Assembly (NCBI GenBank): GCA_023053545.1 | Contig: JAKZAN010000144.1 | Span: forward strand, 1-64,000 | Direction: 5' to 3' | Origin: Lepidurus packardi | Lineage: Eukaryota > Arthropoda > Branchiopoda > Notostraca > Triopsidae | Length of the DNA stretch: 64,000 bases | Program-made: the position numbers and the translations under genes | Shown: piece by piece, positions 12,000 through 22,838 of the stretch | Position numbering within the stretch: position 1 is the first letter of the stretch | Layout of the letters: every line of letters starts with the position of its first letter | Notes under the pieces: generated by a model | Seen by the model: the letters and a program-made list of their open reading frames with translations, nothing else | What the model was told of the DNA's origin: nothing | Database searches by the model: none

Positions 12000-14743
12000 A
12001 TGGAAAAGACAGCTACACTACGCCACACTTCGAAAAGCAAGACTCTCGCCAACACTCTGCAGCCACAACCTCAGGAGGAACCCCTCACCTTCACACAAAC
12101 CATAGCAATGGAATTCACTCCTCTCGCACACGAAGTCATTGACATGTTCGAGTCCGAGTATACCTGCAATCTTCCTGATCGAAAAGCCAACGCCCTCATT
12201 AAATACTGCCGCCAGCGCAAGCACACTGGTTTTTACTACGAGGAAGTCTAACAGCTGACTAAGCTTATCAACTATGCTCGCGAGGATCTTCTGGAAGGTG
12301 GGATTCTCTAAATGGCAACCGCCCTTCAGAATGTTTTGGAAGTCGGCTCGCCCCCAGACAATCAAGAAGCAGGAACCATGAATGGCACTATCAACGCTTC
12401 TGCAGCACAGAAACTGTACTACTTTAATAAAGTCCGAAGCAGTGACTAGCTGCGATACGTCCCTTTAGTGCCCTCGTTTTTGAACAGCCTGAAGCCCATC
12501 CTGAGCTACTAATAGCATGCGAAAGAGCCTGAGTCCAATGTCGAGTACTATTCCGTGCTCGAAGGACTCCGGTACTCCACAATATTATTTCTGAACAGAT
12601 TCTCCTACGAGAACATCGCCGAAATCCTTAAAGCTTAATAATCATTCGAGAACAAGAAGAACCAAGGGTATGAAATTTCTCCACTCCAAAAACTCATAGA
12701 AAATGGTACCAAGAATATCCAAGCCTTACATGCTTGCGAACTCATCGACCCTATGCTTGCACTGCTCTCGCACTACCAACTTGAGGCAGAGTTCCTTTAC
12801 CCCCTCATTGAGACTTTCTCGTACATGATTATGTACAAGAAACTTGCCTAGCTACTGTGCAGCAAGATGATCCTTCGATCAGTCATCGAAATCGTATTCC
12901 TGTGCGAAGACTTCAGGAGCTACATCGTGAAGTTGTGTCTGTAAATCATCTGGAATGCCATCGAGGGCATCGGAGTGCAAGCTGTGCGTGTGTTTGTAGA
13001 CAAGGACATCGTGTTCCAACTAAAGATACTCTTCAGAAATATCATGAGCGAAGGATACAAACTAGAAGACAAATGCCTGCGTAACGAACTGCTAATCCTC
13101 ATCAACTATCTGCTAGCTATCCCTGAGTCCATCTCTTTCTTCCTCGATAAGAAAAATCTGGTCACTGGATAGGCAGAGTACAGCTTCCTAGAAAATCTGG
13201 TGGGGTGTGCCTCTATCGATGAAGAGACTTTCTACGACACGCCCATTCGTCAAGGAGACAAGAAGGCTGAGTTCGGCACCAACATTGAGGACTTGGAGTT
13301 CAAAAAACTGATTTGGAGCGGGGTTCTCACTGCTATCCAGAGCAATAACTAGGAGGTGATCAGCATCATCAAACAGGTTGATTTTATCAAGTATCTGCTT
13401 CTTTATATCGATCCGATGGCTAACAGCTACGCAGTCAATCGATGGTCAGCCCCCCAGCTCCGGGAGATTCAGCTGCATTGTATGGGTATCCTGGCCAACA
13501 TCGTTCTCTATATGAAAGACGATTTCGAAGAAAAGAAAGGGCTGTTCTGTTTAACTAAATTTCTGTCTAACACTACAGATCCGTAACGAAGATAAAAGTG
13601 TCTGAAGGCTTTCAATAATGCAAGTCTATTCTAATAGCATTACAAGCTTAAGATCGCAGAAGAGGGAGTCATGGATCATCTGATCGAGTTTTTGCAGCAA
13701 GGTGATGATAGCAGCCTCGATATCAAGGAACTCTGCTTCAGTATCATCGCGAATCTCTGCAAAGACTGCAAGAGAAACAAAAAACTATTCAGGGAAAAAG
13801 GCGGTATTGATATAGTAATCTCCAACCTCAAAGACCCGAACGTGGCAACATCTGGTCGGTATGCTCTTCTGGCACTGAGCATTCTGAACTGCCTCTGGAA
13901 TGCCATTCTGGGGAGCAGAAGGAGTGAAGTTCAGTTCCTGGATAATGAGGGTTTGTACGTGATATTGTAGTTTTTAGAGGAGTGCGACAACATTCACAAA
14001 AAGATGGGTCTTAGCTGTCTGAGTTACCTGATAGAAAACCAGAAGGCAGTCAAGAGTTTCTGCGATTGGAATAGTGGGAAAACCATGATCAACGCAACCC
14101 AGCTACTCATCAAGATCTACGAAAAGGAAGATGAGAGGTTCGGAGTGAAGTATGAGAATGGAGTCATTTCTAATAGATTGAGACCTCTGACGCCGAAGAC
14201 GAACCCAGACGAGCACCAAAGTCTATCCATGGCCAACATAAGTTTAAAGAACAATGCAACCAAGAAGGAAAAGACGAGCATCGGCCTAGGTTAGATAACA
14301 GAAGTGGGCACGGAGGCATACCTCCTCAAGAAGATCCGAGAGAAGATCAGTGAATACGACTTGCGGTCCATTGTTTTCAGCGTATTGTTCAGGACGGGTT
14401 TCAACAAGAATGACCTGAATGCATTCGAGCAGCAGAAGATCGAAGTCATCCAGATGTACCCTCACTTCAAAGTCGGCGAGATCTGGTCCGACATCAAGCA
14501 GGAACTCAAGGAAGAGGTAACACCAGAGTCTATCATGGTATCTGATGACTTTATGATTTGTAGAATGTAAAGGCAACGTCGGACGACTAGCACTGGATGA
14601 GCACGAGCATCGAGGAGTTCCAGGAAGAGATGTCGAACTGCATCAACACGCAACTGCTGATCGCGCGCGAGTACAACAAGATCAAGGAGGAGGATCTGTC
14701 GAAGTTCTACCAAATAATAAAAAACAACAAGCAGGTGAAGTGA
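12000..14743 (+). CDS. Armadillo-repeat protein, possibly CFAP69-like ciliary protein
   Basis: About 898 aa in two exons. The 47-nt intron at 14517-14563 restores the frame into a C-terminal acidic helix ending in TGA. The body is all-helical, with repeated Leu-rich helix pairs resembling armadillo repeats, e.g. ELCFSIIANLCKDC, IQLHCMGILANIVLY and LSILNCLWNAI. Size, repeat spacing and the C-terminal block PHFKVGEIWSDIKQEL remind me of cilia- and flagella-associated protein 69. That comparison is from memory and not an alignment. Many TAA/TAG codons, including tandem ones near 12509 and 12637, read as Glu. No membrane segments or enzymatic motifs are seen. It could be another ARM-repeat scaffold. 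Confidence 0.55.
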
Positions 14744-14933
14744 AGGGATGATATCGGGTACTAGATCGATATGAATATTTTGTGCTTATAATTGCTTCAG
14801 TCTCTTGGACGTTCTGTGCTTATCTTTTGGCTCGTGCGAAATGTTCCATAATTTATCAATTGCACGTTATTGATTTCCTACACAGGATCTTATAGTTATG
14901 CCTGGCCTGACAAAATTGTAAACATAACGCGTC

Positions 14934-16386
14934 ATGGAATCTAAGTCTCGAAAAACACTCAAATGCATCTTCGGCCTGCTCCTCGTTCTCATGCTCTTTG
15001 GCCACAACTTTGTCTTCAACCTCCCCCAGGCTCTCCAAGACTCCATCATGGATATCCACTCCCTTTCCACCACCCAGTTCAATCTCCTCTACTCCCTCCA
15101 GACTCTCCCTCCACTTCTACTCAGCATCCCTCTCGGCGTACTCTACGACTCACTTGGGCCCAAAATGCTAATCCCCTGTTCTTTCATCATGCTGATAGGA
15201 CAGCTTTTGTTGCTTGTGTATACCCCCCACAGCAGCTCGTTTTCTTTCATAATGATGATTGTGGGCCGAGTCCTACAAGGAATAGGGGCCTAGATATTGT
15301 ATATGGGACAGGGAGTACTAGCTAATAAGTGGATGGGCAGCATGGTGGGGCTGATCCTGGTGATGCCAGAGGTGGGTGAAATGCTGAACGCATATTTTTC
15401 ACCAGTGATTAATATTGCCTATGGGATTGTTACTGCGATGGGTGTCGGAGTAGCTGCCTGTGGGCTGAGCTTTCTGGCAACGGTGATATTCTACTTTATG
15501 GAGAAAAAATACGAAAAGCTCACAAAAGCCACCACCGATGCCCCTGAGGCTCATGAGGAAATGAGTTGCAGCAAAGTCAAGGACTTCTAGCCATTGTTCT
15601 GGGTGCTTATTCTCATCTGCGCTATCGACGAATCTATCTACATCCCTTTTATGGACAACGCCAACACCATGATCCAGAAGAGGTTCAACATCGAGTACAA
15701 AGATACCGGACTCTATCTTAGCATACCTTTCGGCACTGCAAGTATACCCCCATCCATTTTACTAATACTGTAGTGCTTTCTACCATCATGTTTGGTTACT
15801 TCTTGGAGACTACCAGCAGGAGGATTCTGATCGTGGTCTCAGGTAGCCTTGGAGTAATGGCCCATTTGCTCATTTACCTGCTACCGAACTCCCAAGCTCC
15901 GACTGACCATAGTCCCTATCTGATCTCGCTGTCGTTCATTGTGTTCGGAATGGGGCTAGGCTGCTACTACGCTGTCATCTACCCTTTGGTCGGACTTTCA
16001 GTTAAAAAATAACATGCAGGTAATTATTCACCCTCAATCCCTCCTTCTCAGGCACTGCTTACGGCATTGTGGCTTTCGTGCAATCTCTTGGAATGACGGT
16101 GTTCCCAGAGATATCCGCGTATATCATCTAGAAAGCACCTAATGATCAAATGGGATATAAGAACTCTAGCCTATTCTTTGTAATAGCAGCGACGGTAGGT
16201 TTTTTGGGGTGCATGAGGCTGTCAGTGCTGGAGTCATCAGTGCTGAGCCAAATCGGTCCTGTGGAGGAAGACAGGATCCTGTACATGGAGGGCCGGCAGG
16301 AGGCAGAACTCAGCGAGATGCAGTCATAACGAAGAACCTCAACGGATGTGCGGGAAGGAACACTTTTCTAGACTACGGAAGCCTGA
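14934..16386 (+). CDS. Major facilitator superfamily transporter (MFSD1-like)
   Basis: A membrane transporter of about 462 aa with roughly 12 hydrophobic helices. The first is CIFGLLLVLMLFGHNFVF. The loop 2-3 motif appears as GVLYDSLGPK, a form of the MFS GxLaDrxGrk signature. The second half has a similar turn (FLETTSRRIL). GTAYGIVAFVQSLG and the FGMGLGCYYAVIYPLV helix resemble MFSD1-type lysosomal transporters. Two introns of only 32 nt each (15742-15773 and 16020-16051) are needed to keep the frame, and both have GT-AG ends. The cytosolic C-terminus is hydrophilic and ends in TGA. The gene converges with the minus-strand REV7 gene about 110 bp away. The substrate cannot be told from sequence. 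Confidence 0.75.
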
Positions 16387-16498
16387 GAACTATAAAAATT
16401 AAAGAAAGAACCTCATAAAATAATTAGTATCTCCACTCATTGTATTTTATTTTATTTTCTTTCCCCAACTCTTTATCAAGGCCTGACTCTATTGACTT

Positions 16499-17123
16499 TC
16501 AGAGCCTGTTAGTCTTCAAACAACAGCAGAGAAGCAGGTTGGCTCTCCGCAGGCTTGCCAACTTTTATGGGTGCACTTGCTCCTAAACTTACATCGTGTT
16601 CTTTGTCCATCTTTACTCCATTCTCTCCAAGGTCTTTGGGTCGCCCATGAGCACGGCAGTTCCCAGTCTGAATGTGCGTTCTTGCAGACTGTCATAGCAC
16701 ACTCTTGCCGTACTCAGTTTATTTGTCATGTTCTACACGAACTCTTTCCCCTATAGGTCACTGAAAGGGTTATTGTAGATCAGGTCTCCAGAATCGTTGG
16801 ATTCGAAGGAGGCAAGAGAGAAGTCGAAAGCTTCAAGCATTTGTGCTTGCCCGTCAGTTATTTAAATCTATACTCTAATTGTTATCAGGGGATGTGTTGT
16901 ACTTAGCGATGCGGGAGAGAACAGGTTCTAGTTCTTCGATAAATGCCTGGAGGTAGTCTCTGAGAGGGCCTTATTTGGTGAGGATGACCTGGGCTCCGTA
17001 GACTGTCTTGGTGTGGAAGTAGTCTTCAGGATATAGTCCCCGGTAGAACAAGACACTGTCGACCCACAGTTCGATGAGGTTGAGCACATCTTGATAAATA
17101 TTGTGTTTCTGGTGCTTGAACAT
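16499..17123 (-). CDS. MAD2L2: HORMA-domain protein REV7 / MAD2L2 (MAD2B)
   Basis: About 198 aa, close to the ~211 aa of animal REV7. REV7 is a HORMA adaptor that joins the DNA polymerase zeta subunit REV3 to REV1 in translesion synthesis, and in other organisms takes part in shieldin and APC/C control. The N-terminus reads VLNLIELWVDSVLFYRGLYP, matching the first helix of the family (FLEVxxxxILYxRxxYP). YLQAFIEELEPVLSRI is the alphaC-like helix, and VEIEITDGQAQMLEAFDFSL matches the strand pair ending in ERFVFEI. These parts join only if a 28-nt GT-AG intron (16875-16902) is removed. The C-terminal safety-belt region after ~16600 is weakly conserved and its exact end is less certain. TAA/TAG codons are read as Glu. 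Confidence 0.7.
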
Positions 17124-17241
17124 CGCTAGTCTTCAAATCTCTTATTTCTATTTTTGTTTAAGTTGCAATGATGTAGTCGTGGTCTGATAAATTTTAATTC
17201 AAACTATTCCTCTCTCTATAAAATGAAGATAAGGCGCACTT

Positions 17242-18351
17242 TCATAAATTCGAAGGCGTATGGTCTAGAGTCTTTTCGCTATGAGTTTCCCGGTTCTTTA
17301 CGTTGCTGATCAGCCCGAAGCTATCCATCGAGGACTCGCCCAGCAATGTCAAGCTCTCCTCCTACAGTATCAGTTTGGAGTCCGAAACCCTGATTTTGGA
17401 CTTGTTGAACAGTTTGGGCGTGAACAGGTGGAATATCTTGGTCTCCTGGTAGTCGAAACACTTGAAGTCCTTCTCCAGCTTGTTCTTCAGTCTCTTTATC
17501 TAACCCAAAAGACTGTCGTTGTACAGCTTACTGATTCCACGTTCGTGACGAATTTCAGTCTCTAATTTACGTCTGTTTTGGACCTCCTCGTCGCACCTGA
17601 GCTTGAGGACATCATTTTATTTCTGGAGCTATCTAAGACGGGCCTGCAGCTCAGACCGTGACTCCACGAAGTAGCATGTATTTTTCTAGGTCTTCTGTTC
17701 CGAGATAATGCTGAGGTTCTAGATGGCTGGACACTGGTTACTGGAAATGCTTGGGAAGGTGTTGCTTTAAGGAATCGTGTGGCAAGACGATGAAATAGGT
17801 TTCTTCTTCTTGTACTCTCGCGATATCTGGTAGTCATTGTTCCTTTTAAATCCAGCAGGCGATTCCTCTTTATTCTCAGTCGCATCCCTTGCATTCTAGT
17901 ATTTTTTGCTCTCTACCGACTGACTATGCCTTTTCTCCAGACTCCCTGAGTACAGTAATGTTCGGCTTATATGTCTCTTCTGAGAGAGCTTGCGTTATAG
18001 TGTAACGGACTCGCTTGGCTCGTTCACTGCGATCAAATGAGGGCTACTATGTGGCTAGTTGCGCAGTTGCTTCCTACAAATTTTGATAGTTTTGACTTGA
18101 TTTCTAGGCTCCAGCTTATTCTGGCTGGCTGTAGCCTAAGAATGGGGAGCAAGTGGAGGAGTTTTGTGTACAACATTCTGGATAGAGGCACTCCTGGCTA
18201 GTTTACTAAATTTATTTGACTGGGAACTCAAAGCTCTGAAAGGCTTCTTCTTGTCACGTAAAGAGATGAGAGGATTTTCTCTGTGGAGGGGGAGTCCTGA
18301 GGGCCTGAGAGAGAGGACGTTTTTAAGGTGGTAGTCATCGTGGATCAACAT
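17242..18351 (-). CDS. Coiled-coil protein of unknown function
   Basis: One open frame of about 369 aa with TGA at the end. I do not recognise it. The N-terminal third is basic and Ser/Pro-rich (LSLRPSGLPLHRENP, then Lys/Arg clusters). The middle from about 17700 down to 17430 is charged and predicted coiled-coil (LQARLR, LKLRCDEEVQNRRKLETEI, LKNKLEKDFK). The C-terminus is polar. Many TAA/TAG codons fall in the charged helix, which fits their use as Glu. It starts 380 bp from the divergent gene at 18732, so the two may share a promoter region. Confidence 0.6.
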
Positions 18352-18731
18352 GAATTGTTAAAAACGTATTTAGTGTAGGACTGATGAAAGGACTTCTATT
18401 TAATGTTTCAAGTCTTTGGAAGAAAAAATTATAAAGGGAAAATAATAGTACATGTAATGATCTGATTTTATATTGGAAAATAACGTGCTGCAGACAGCAT
18501 TTTGGCCTGGCAAAGAGTGAGATTGTCATGCTGAGCCATGTGTAGACATCTTTATTCGTTATTGTGTTTATAGTGGAAACCATAGGGAAGGCTCGACATC
18601 AGGATTCCATTTAAAACTGATAATTGATTCCGACCATGATATGCTGCTAGATCTATGAGTCCAATTGGTCTTTCGGCTGCCTCCTATGCTAATACTCCCA
18701 CTTAATAAAATCTACGTTTAAAATATACAAC
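18352..18731. other. Divergent intergenic region
   Basis: 380 bases between two divergently transcribed genes. It is AT-rich near 18420-18480. I see no convincing ORF: the minus-strand 82-codon frame here lacks any recognisable or codon-like pattern. It presumably holds both promoters. Confidence 0.5.
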
Positions 18732-20145
18732 ATGTCCGAGAAACCCTATTCCATTGATTCTCGAGCCAGCCAGTCCAAGTATTTGGGCTCGCCCCCCAAC
18801 CAACGGTCCTCCCTCGCCCACCCCGAGGTTTACTACCACTACCAACATCGCAACCAATAGTCGGTTGTCTTTCCCGACTAATAGTCATAGTACCTTTCCA
18901 ACATGAAGGACCTGCTTGCTCAGATCCGCCAGCATTACAACGGCCCATAGCTCAAACACTTCGCGAATAACTTTTAAAGGTTCTAGCAGTACAACCTTCA
19001 GAAAATGAACCTACTGAACTTAGAACTCCATAAATCGAGCACTATCACTCTGCGTCTGGCTGAAATCGAAAAGCATATTGCTAGTCTCTGCGCAAACTTT
19101 GAACTGGCCCTGGAGAATACCCCTGACCCTCGGCTCAATTCCCTGTACACAGCCTTCAGACATATCGTGTATCGACTCGGTAAGTTGGAGTCGACAGCAA
19201 TCCATTCTAATTCCACGACTATGAAAAAGCATCTCCTGGGTGAGTTCAAGTAAGAACAGTAAAGACGCATAAAGGCTGAAAATTAAAAAAATCTCCTTAT
19301 CGAGGGGACCCAGGAAGTCCTCTTTCATAAGGAGAAGACGATCAAAGAGCTGAGGGACCAGAACGAAAAACTCTTGGACAAGATGAGTCGTATGGCACGC
19401 GAAATCAAGGATAAAGATAATAAACCTGCAATCCTGTATGGAGATGGTCGAGAGACTTAGACAATCGCTGAATGAGCTGAGGAATGAAGATGCCAAAGGT
19501 TCATCCAAGTATATCAGAGAAGAAGTCTATGCTCCAAATATCCATATAGTTAGCCTGCAGGAGAGTGTGGAGAATGCAGTGGAAGATGCTCTACGGAATA
19601 AAGCTAATAGCAAAAGCATACTCCCGAATCGTGATACTAACGGCAGTCACCACCAGAGTCTCGAGAAAAACGATAGTAGTCGAAGACTGCAGAAGAACAG
19701 CTATCGAACTGACAACTTTCCTAGTGAGACTAACTTCGAGGATAGTGAGAATATAAGCACTAGACCCAATAACTTTAGCAACAACCTGTCCCCCCCAGGA
19801 TTCATGGTCAATAAAGCAAGGAGTGAGATTTCGGACAACCCGACCGTCAACGATATCGATTTCAACGATAAGACAGCAACAAAAAGTGGGTTCCGTCCTC
19901 CGGGGGTGAACAGCAACTTAGTGTTACAGAAGAGTGGAGCATCGGAAGGGTCTCTGCACAGAGTTAGCAGCATGGGTGTCCCGCATAGCCAGATGCCACC
20001 GCTTCAGAGCAAGAACTCAGGAGCCAATAACTAGGGTCTAAACAGCCAGACGGGCAACAACAATAAACAATCGACAGGCTAGATAATGAGGATGATGCTG
20101 GTGCAGGCCAGGACTATCGAAGAATTCCTAGCCCGGTAAGAATGA
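18732..20145 (+). CDS. Coiled-coil protein with Ser/Asn-rich tail, unknown function
   Basis: About 462 aa. The N-terminus is Tyr/His/Ser-rich. Residues from ~90 to ~260 are helical and coiled-coil-like (LAEIEKHIASLCANFELAL, HKEKTIKELRDQNEKLLDKM). The tail is low-complexity Ser/Asn/Pro. A 25-nt GT-AG intron at 19436-19460 is required to join the two halves in frame, the shortest intron in the window. The 3' end is uncertain. Without a further intron the frame stops at TGA 20143-20145. A possible intron at about 20038-20083 would instead switch into an acidic frame (DNEDDAGAGQDYRR). I do not recognise a family. Confidence 0.6.
19436..19460 (+). other. 25-nt micro-intron
   Basis: GTATGG...ACTTAG, phase 2. 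Removing it joins the upstream frame, which would otherwise stop at a TGA about 18 bases downstream, to the long downstream frame starting QSLNELRNED. The length is similar to Paramecium introns. Confidence 0.6.
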
Positions 20146-20249
20146 AGCACTGCCTGATTTCTGGGTACTGTCCGAGTATTTTAATCAAACATATCTCTTT
20201 CCAATCACTTGTCTCTATTCACATAAATATTGATGTCATCTACTGCTCA

Positions 20250-22435
20250 TCAGTATTGCACCTCGAAGAACGGGTGCCTCAGCGCAGTCTGTGCGTCTAT
20301 CCTTTTCCTCGGGTCGGGTTCCAGACATTTCCGCAGCAGGTCGATGATCTCAACGTGCTGCTTGAAGATCTGCTCCACGATCAGCATATTGCTCACGCGA
20401 TCCACACTTTTCTTATTCTGCGCCACTTTCGGCCAGTCCAGCTCCAACTATCCTGTTCTTTTCTGGATGAAATACTTCCTAAACTTTGCAGACCTGTTTA
20501 CCATCCATTCGGGTAGACGTCCTTTATGGTGGACCTCCATCATTCTCAAGTGCTCCACATCCTGATGGGTCTAGAAGTAGAGTTCACCTGTGTACAGCTA
20601 GATTATGATGCATCCGATCGACCACATGTCGCTCACATGGTTCCATTCGCAGCATTCTAGTAAGACCTCAGGCGAACGGTATTGACGAGTGTTGATGGTT
20701 CTGCTGTGATGCTCCTTCTACTCAGTAGCCCCTCCAAAGTCTATGATTCGGATTGCATCGTTTATCGGCAGACTGATACTAGCTTCGGGTTTGCCAGGGA
20801 TTAGATAAGGGTGAGTTTGGAAGGTATTTTGCTATAGAAGGATATTCTCTGGTTTCAGGTCTGTGTGAGTATAGCCGATGTTGTGCATGAAACTGATAGT
20901 TCGAAGAGTCTGTCTAAAGAAGGACTGAATCATGCTGATAGGGAAACCCTTGTAGTCGTTCATCTTGAGGACTTCATAGAGAGACTTGCCGAGAGGTTTG
21001 AAGACCAGACAGAAGGTATTGAAGTGGTTAAAGGACTCGACGAACCGGACTACTCCATGTTTGTCTTCAGGGTCCTTGTTGTTGATGTAACGCAGGATGT
21101 TTTTCTCAATCTTGGCAGACTCGATGTAGCGAGGAACAGGCTTGATTATCTGTGAGGATTTGAGATAAATGAGAAAGACGCTATTATACTAGAAGTTACT
21201 TTGACTGCGTAGACTTTGTTGTCGTACTCAGCTTCCACCACCCTGCCGAAAGTCCCGTCTCCCAGGATCCGGATCACTTTGTACTTCCGGCCCAAGCATT
21301 CGCCCTGTTTGCATCGGTAGTGTTCGGGCGACGGAGAGGAGCCAGAGCGACCCCCTGAGGAGTAGCTTTAAGTCGCTGATCGAGACTTGGAGTCATGTGA
21401 GCGTGAGTCTTTTGAGTGGTAGCTGCGTTTATGGCTTTTGTGAGCACTTCTACTGTGGATTTTCCTCTTATACTTGTCGCGAACAGCATTTTTGTGAGGA
21501 GAATAGTGCTTGTCGCGTTTTTTCTAGTATCTTTTGGCGCGATTGTAGCTTATAGAGTCCCTAGATCTTGACCTGTAGCGGGACTCGGAAGGACTGCGTT
21601 TCCTCTTGGGGTTGTTATGAGTTTAGGGATGCTTATTGTAGGGTCTGTCCTTGGGGGGGTTATTATATTTGTTGTTGTGGCGAGAGCTGTCTCTCTTAGG
21701 ACTCCTCGTTCTAGAAGTAGGCCTATTAGAGTTGTATTTGGAGGGGTGATTTTGAGGATCATGATACTTCTTGTAGGGAGAGGACCTGGAGCGAGAGGAG
21801 CGATAGTGTTTGGACCGGGAGCGTGACTTTCTGTTTTCGCGCCGGTCGATGTAGTCAGGATAGTCCTTGCGGTAGTTGTTATGTTTGTTGTCAGTCCTGC
21901 GAGAGTTGGAGGGGCTGCGCATGTAGGACCTGCGGTTACTAGTATACTTTCTCTCATCGCCCTTTTCCAAACTCATCCTCCTTTCATAGCGACCTTCATA
22001 CCTCTGTCCATCCTTGTAGTTCCGAGCAGCTGGATGCTTCTCATGCCTAAGCGATAATCGGTAATCCATATTCCCATAAAATATTTGGAAGTCCACCTTC
22101 TGTGTTCGCTCGCTGACTCCCTCCTCTCACGTTTCCCACTAGAACTCCGTCTTTTTGTCATCGGCCTCGTGGGGCGATACCCGGAAACGTGGTCTTTGAA
22201 GTACTTAGTACCTCGGTCACGATGGTCAGGCGAGGAGGCAGACCTTGAACTTGGTCTGCGTGTGTTGTTTCTGTTAGGACTGGAGGGTTGATATTTATTG
22301 AGCCTACGGGAGTCTCTGTGTTCAGGACTGTTGGGTGTGTGATGAGAGTTGTTGTTGTATCTGAGCGAGATGAGAAGTTGGGAGGAAGAGATGTGTGATA
22401 ATAGGGGGTTACTTGGAGTGTGTTTTGGTGTTCAT
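20250..22435 (-). CDS. LAMMER (CLK/DYRK-family) protein kinase with RS-rich N-terminus
   Basis: A dual-specificity kinase of about 677 aa. CLK-type LAMMER kinases phosphorylate SR splicing factors in the nucleus. The N-terminal ~300 residues are rich in Arg, Ser, His and Lys with RS/SR dipeptides. The kinase domain has ILGDGTFGRV (Gly loop), VYAVK (Lys), HTDLKPENILL (catalytic loop; HTD replaces HRD), IIDFGGAT (DFG), TRQYRSPEVLL and DMWSIGC. The family signature appears as EHLRMMEVHH (canonical EHLAMMERI). The end is RHPFFEVQY then TGA. Three introns fit in frame: ~52 nt in the first 100 bases of the gene, 50 nt at 22047-22096, and 50 nt just after VYAVK near 21150-21200. The start at 22435 is reached by splicing back through the RS region. 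One TAG (20572-20574) lies where many LAMMER kinases have Gln. Confidence 0.85.
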
Positions 22436-22838
22436 GAGCGACTGTAGAGGCAGAATATGGTTTGGTGGTTATGAGAATGTGAAGAGCAAGTGTCGTCTTG
22501 GTGGTGATTCCAAAGGGATGTGGCTAGACGTGGTCTTCCGAAGACTGAAGCTAAAATAATATGAAATGTTTATTGTTGTTTTCGGGTGACCGCTTTTGAA
22601 TATATAGTAATCGAGGCTATAAGTCCTTTATAAACAACAGATTGTTTGGGGGGATACCTGGAGAAGATCGCTACGGCATGCCTTATAAAGCAGACTATTG
22701 AAGCATCATAATTCTAGAACTAAATACGCTCCGAAGTCACCCTCAGCCCATGCATGCTGGTCAAGTGATTCGGGCGATGGGAGTTTTGTTCTTTCTCCTT
22801 TTGGCTAATAATTAGACATATCTATTCCTCTATAATAT
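22436..22838. other. Intergenic region
   Basis: About 400 bases between the LAMMER kinase start and the 3' end of the Polo-like kinase gene, both on the minus strand. It contains AT-rich stretches near 22555-22640. No reading frame in it is supported. The LAMMER promoter should lie here. Confidence 0.45.

Noticed and set aside
18335..18583. 82-codon minus-strand ORF in a divergent spacer
   Set aside because: No recognisable content. It overlaps the start of the neighbouring gene and looks like chance.
21617..21957. Gly/Val-rich plus ORF and Thr/Pro-rich minus ORF
   Set aside because: Both are other-frame shadows of the RS-rich region of the LAMMER kinase.
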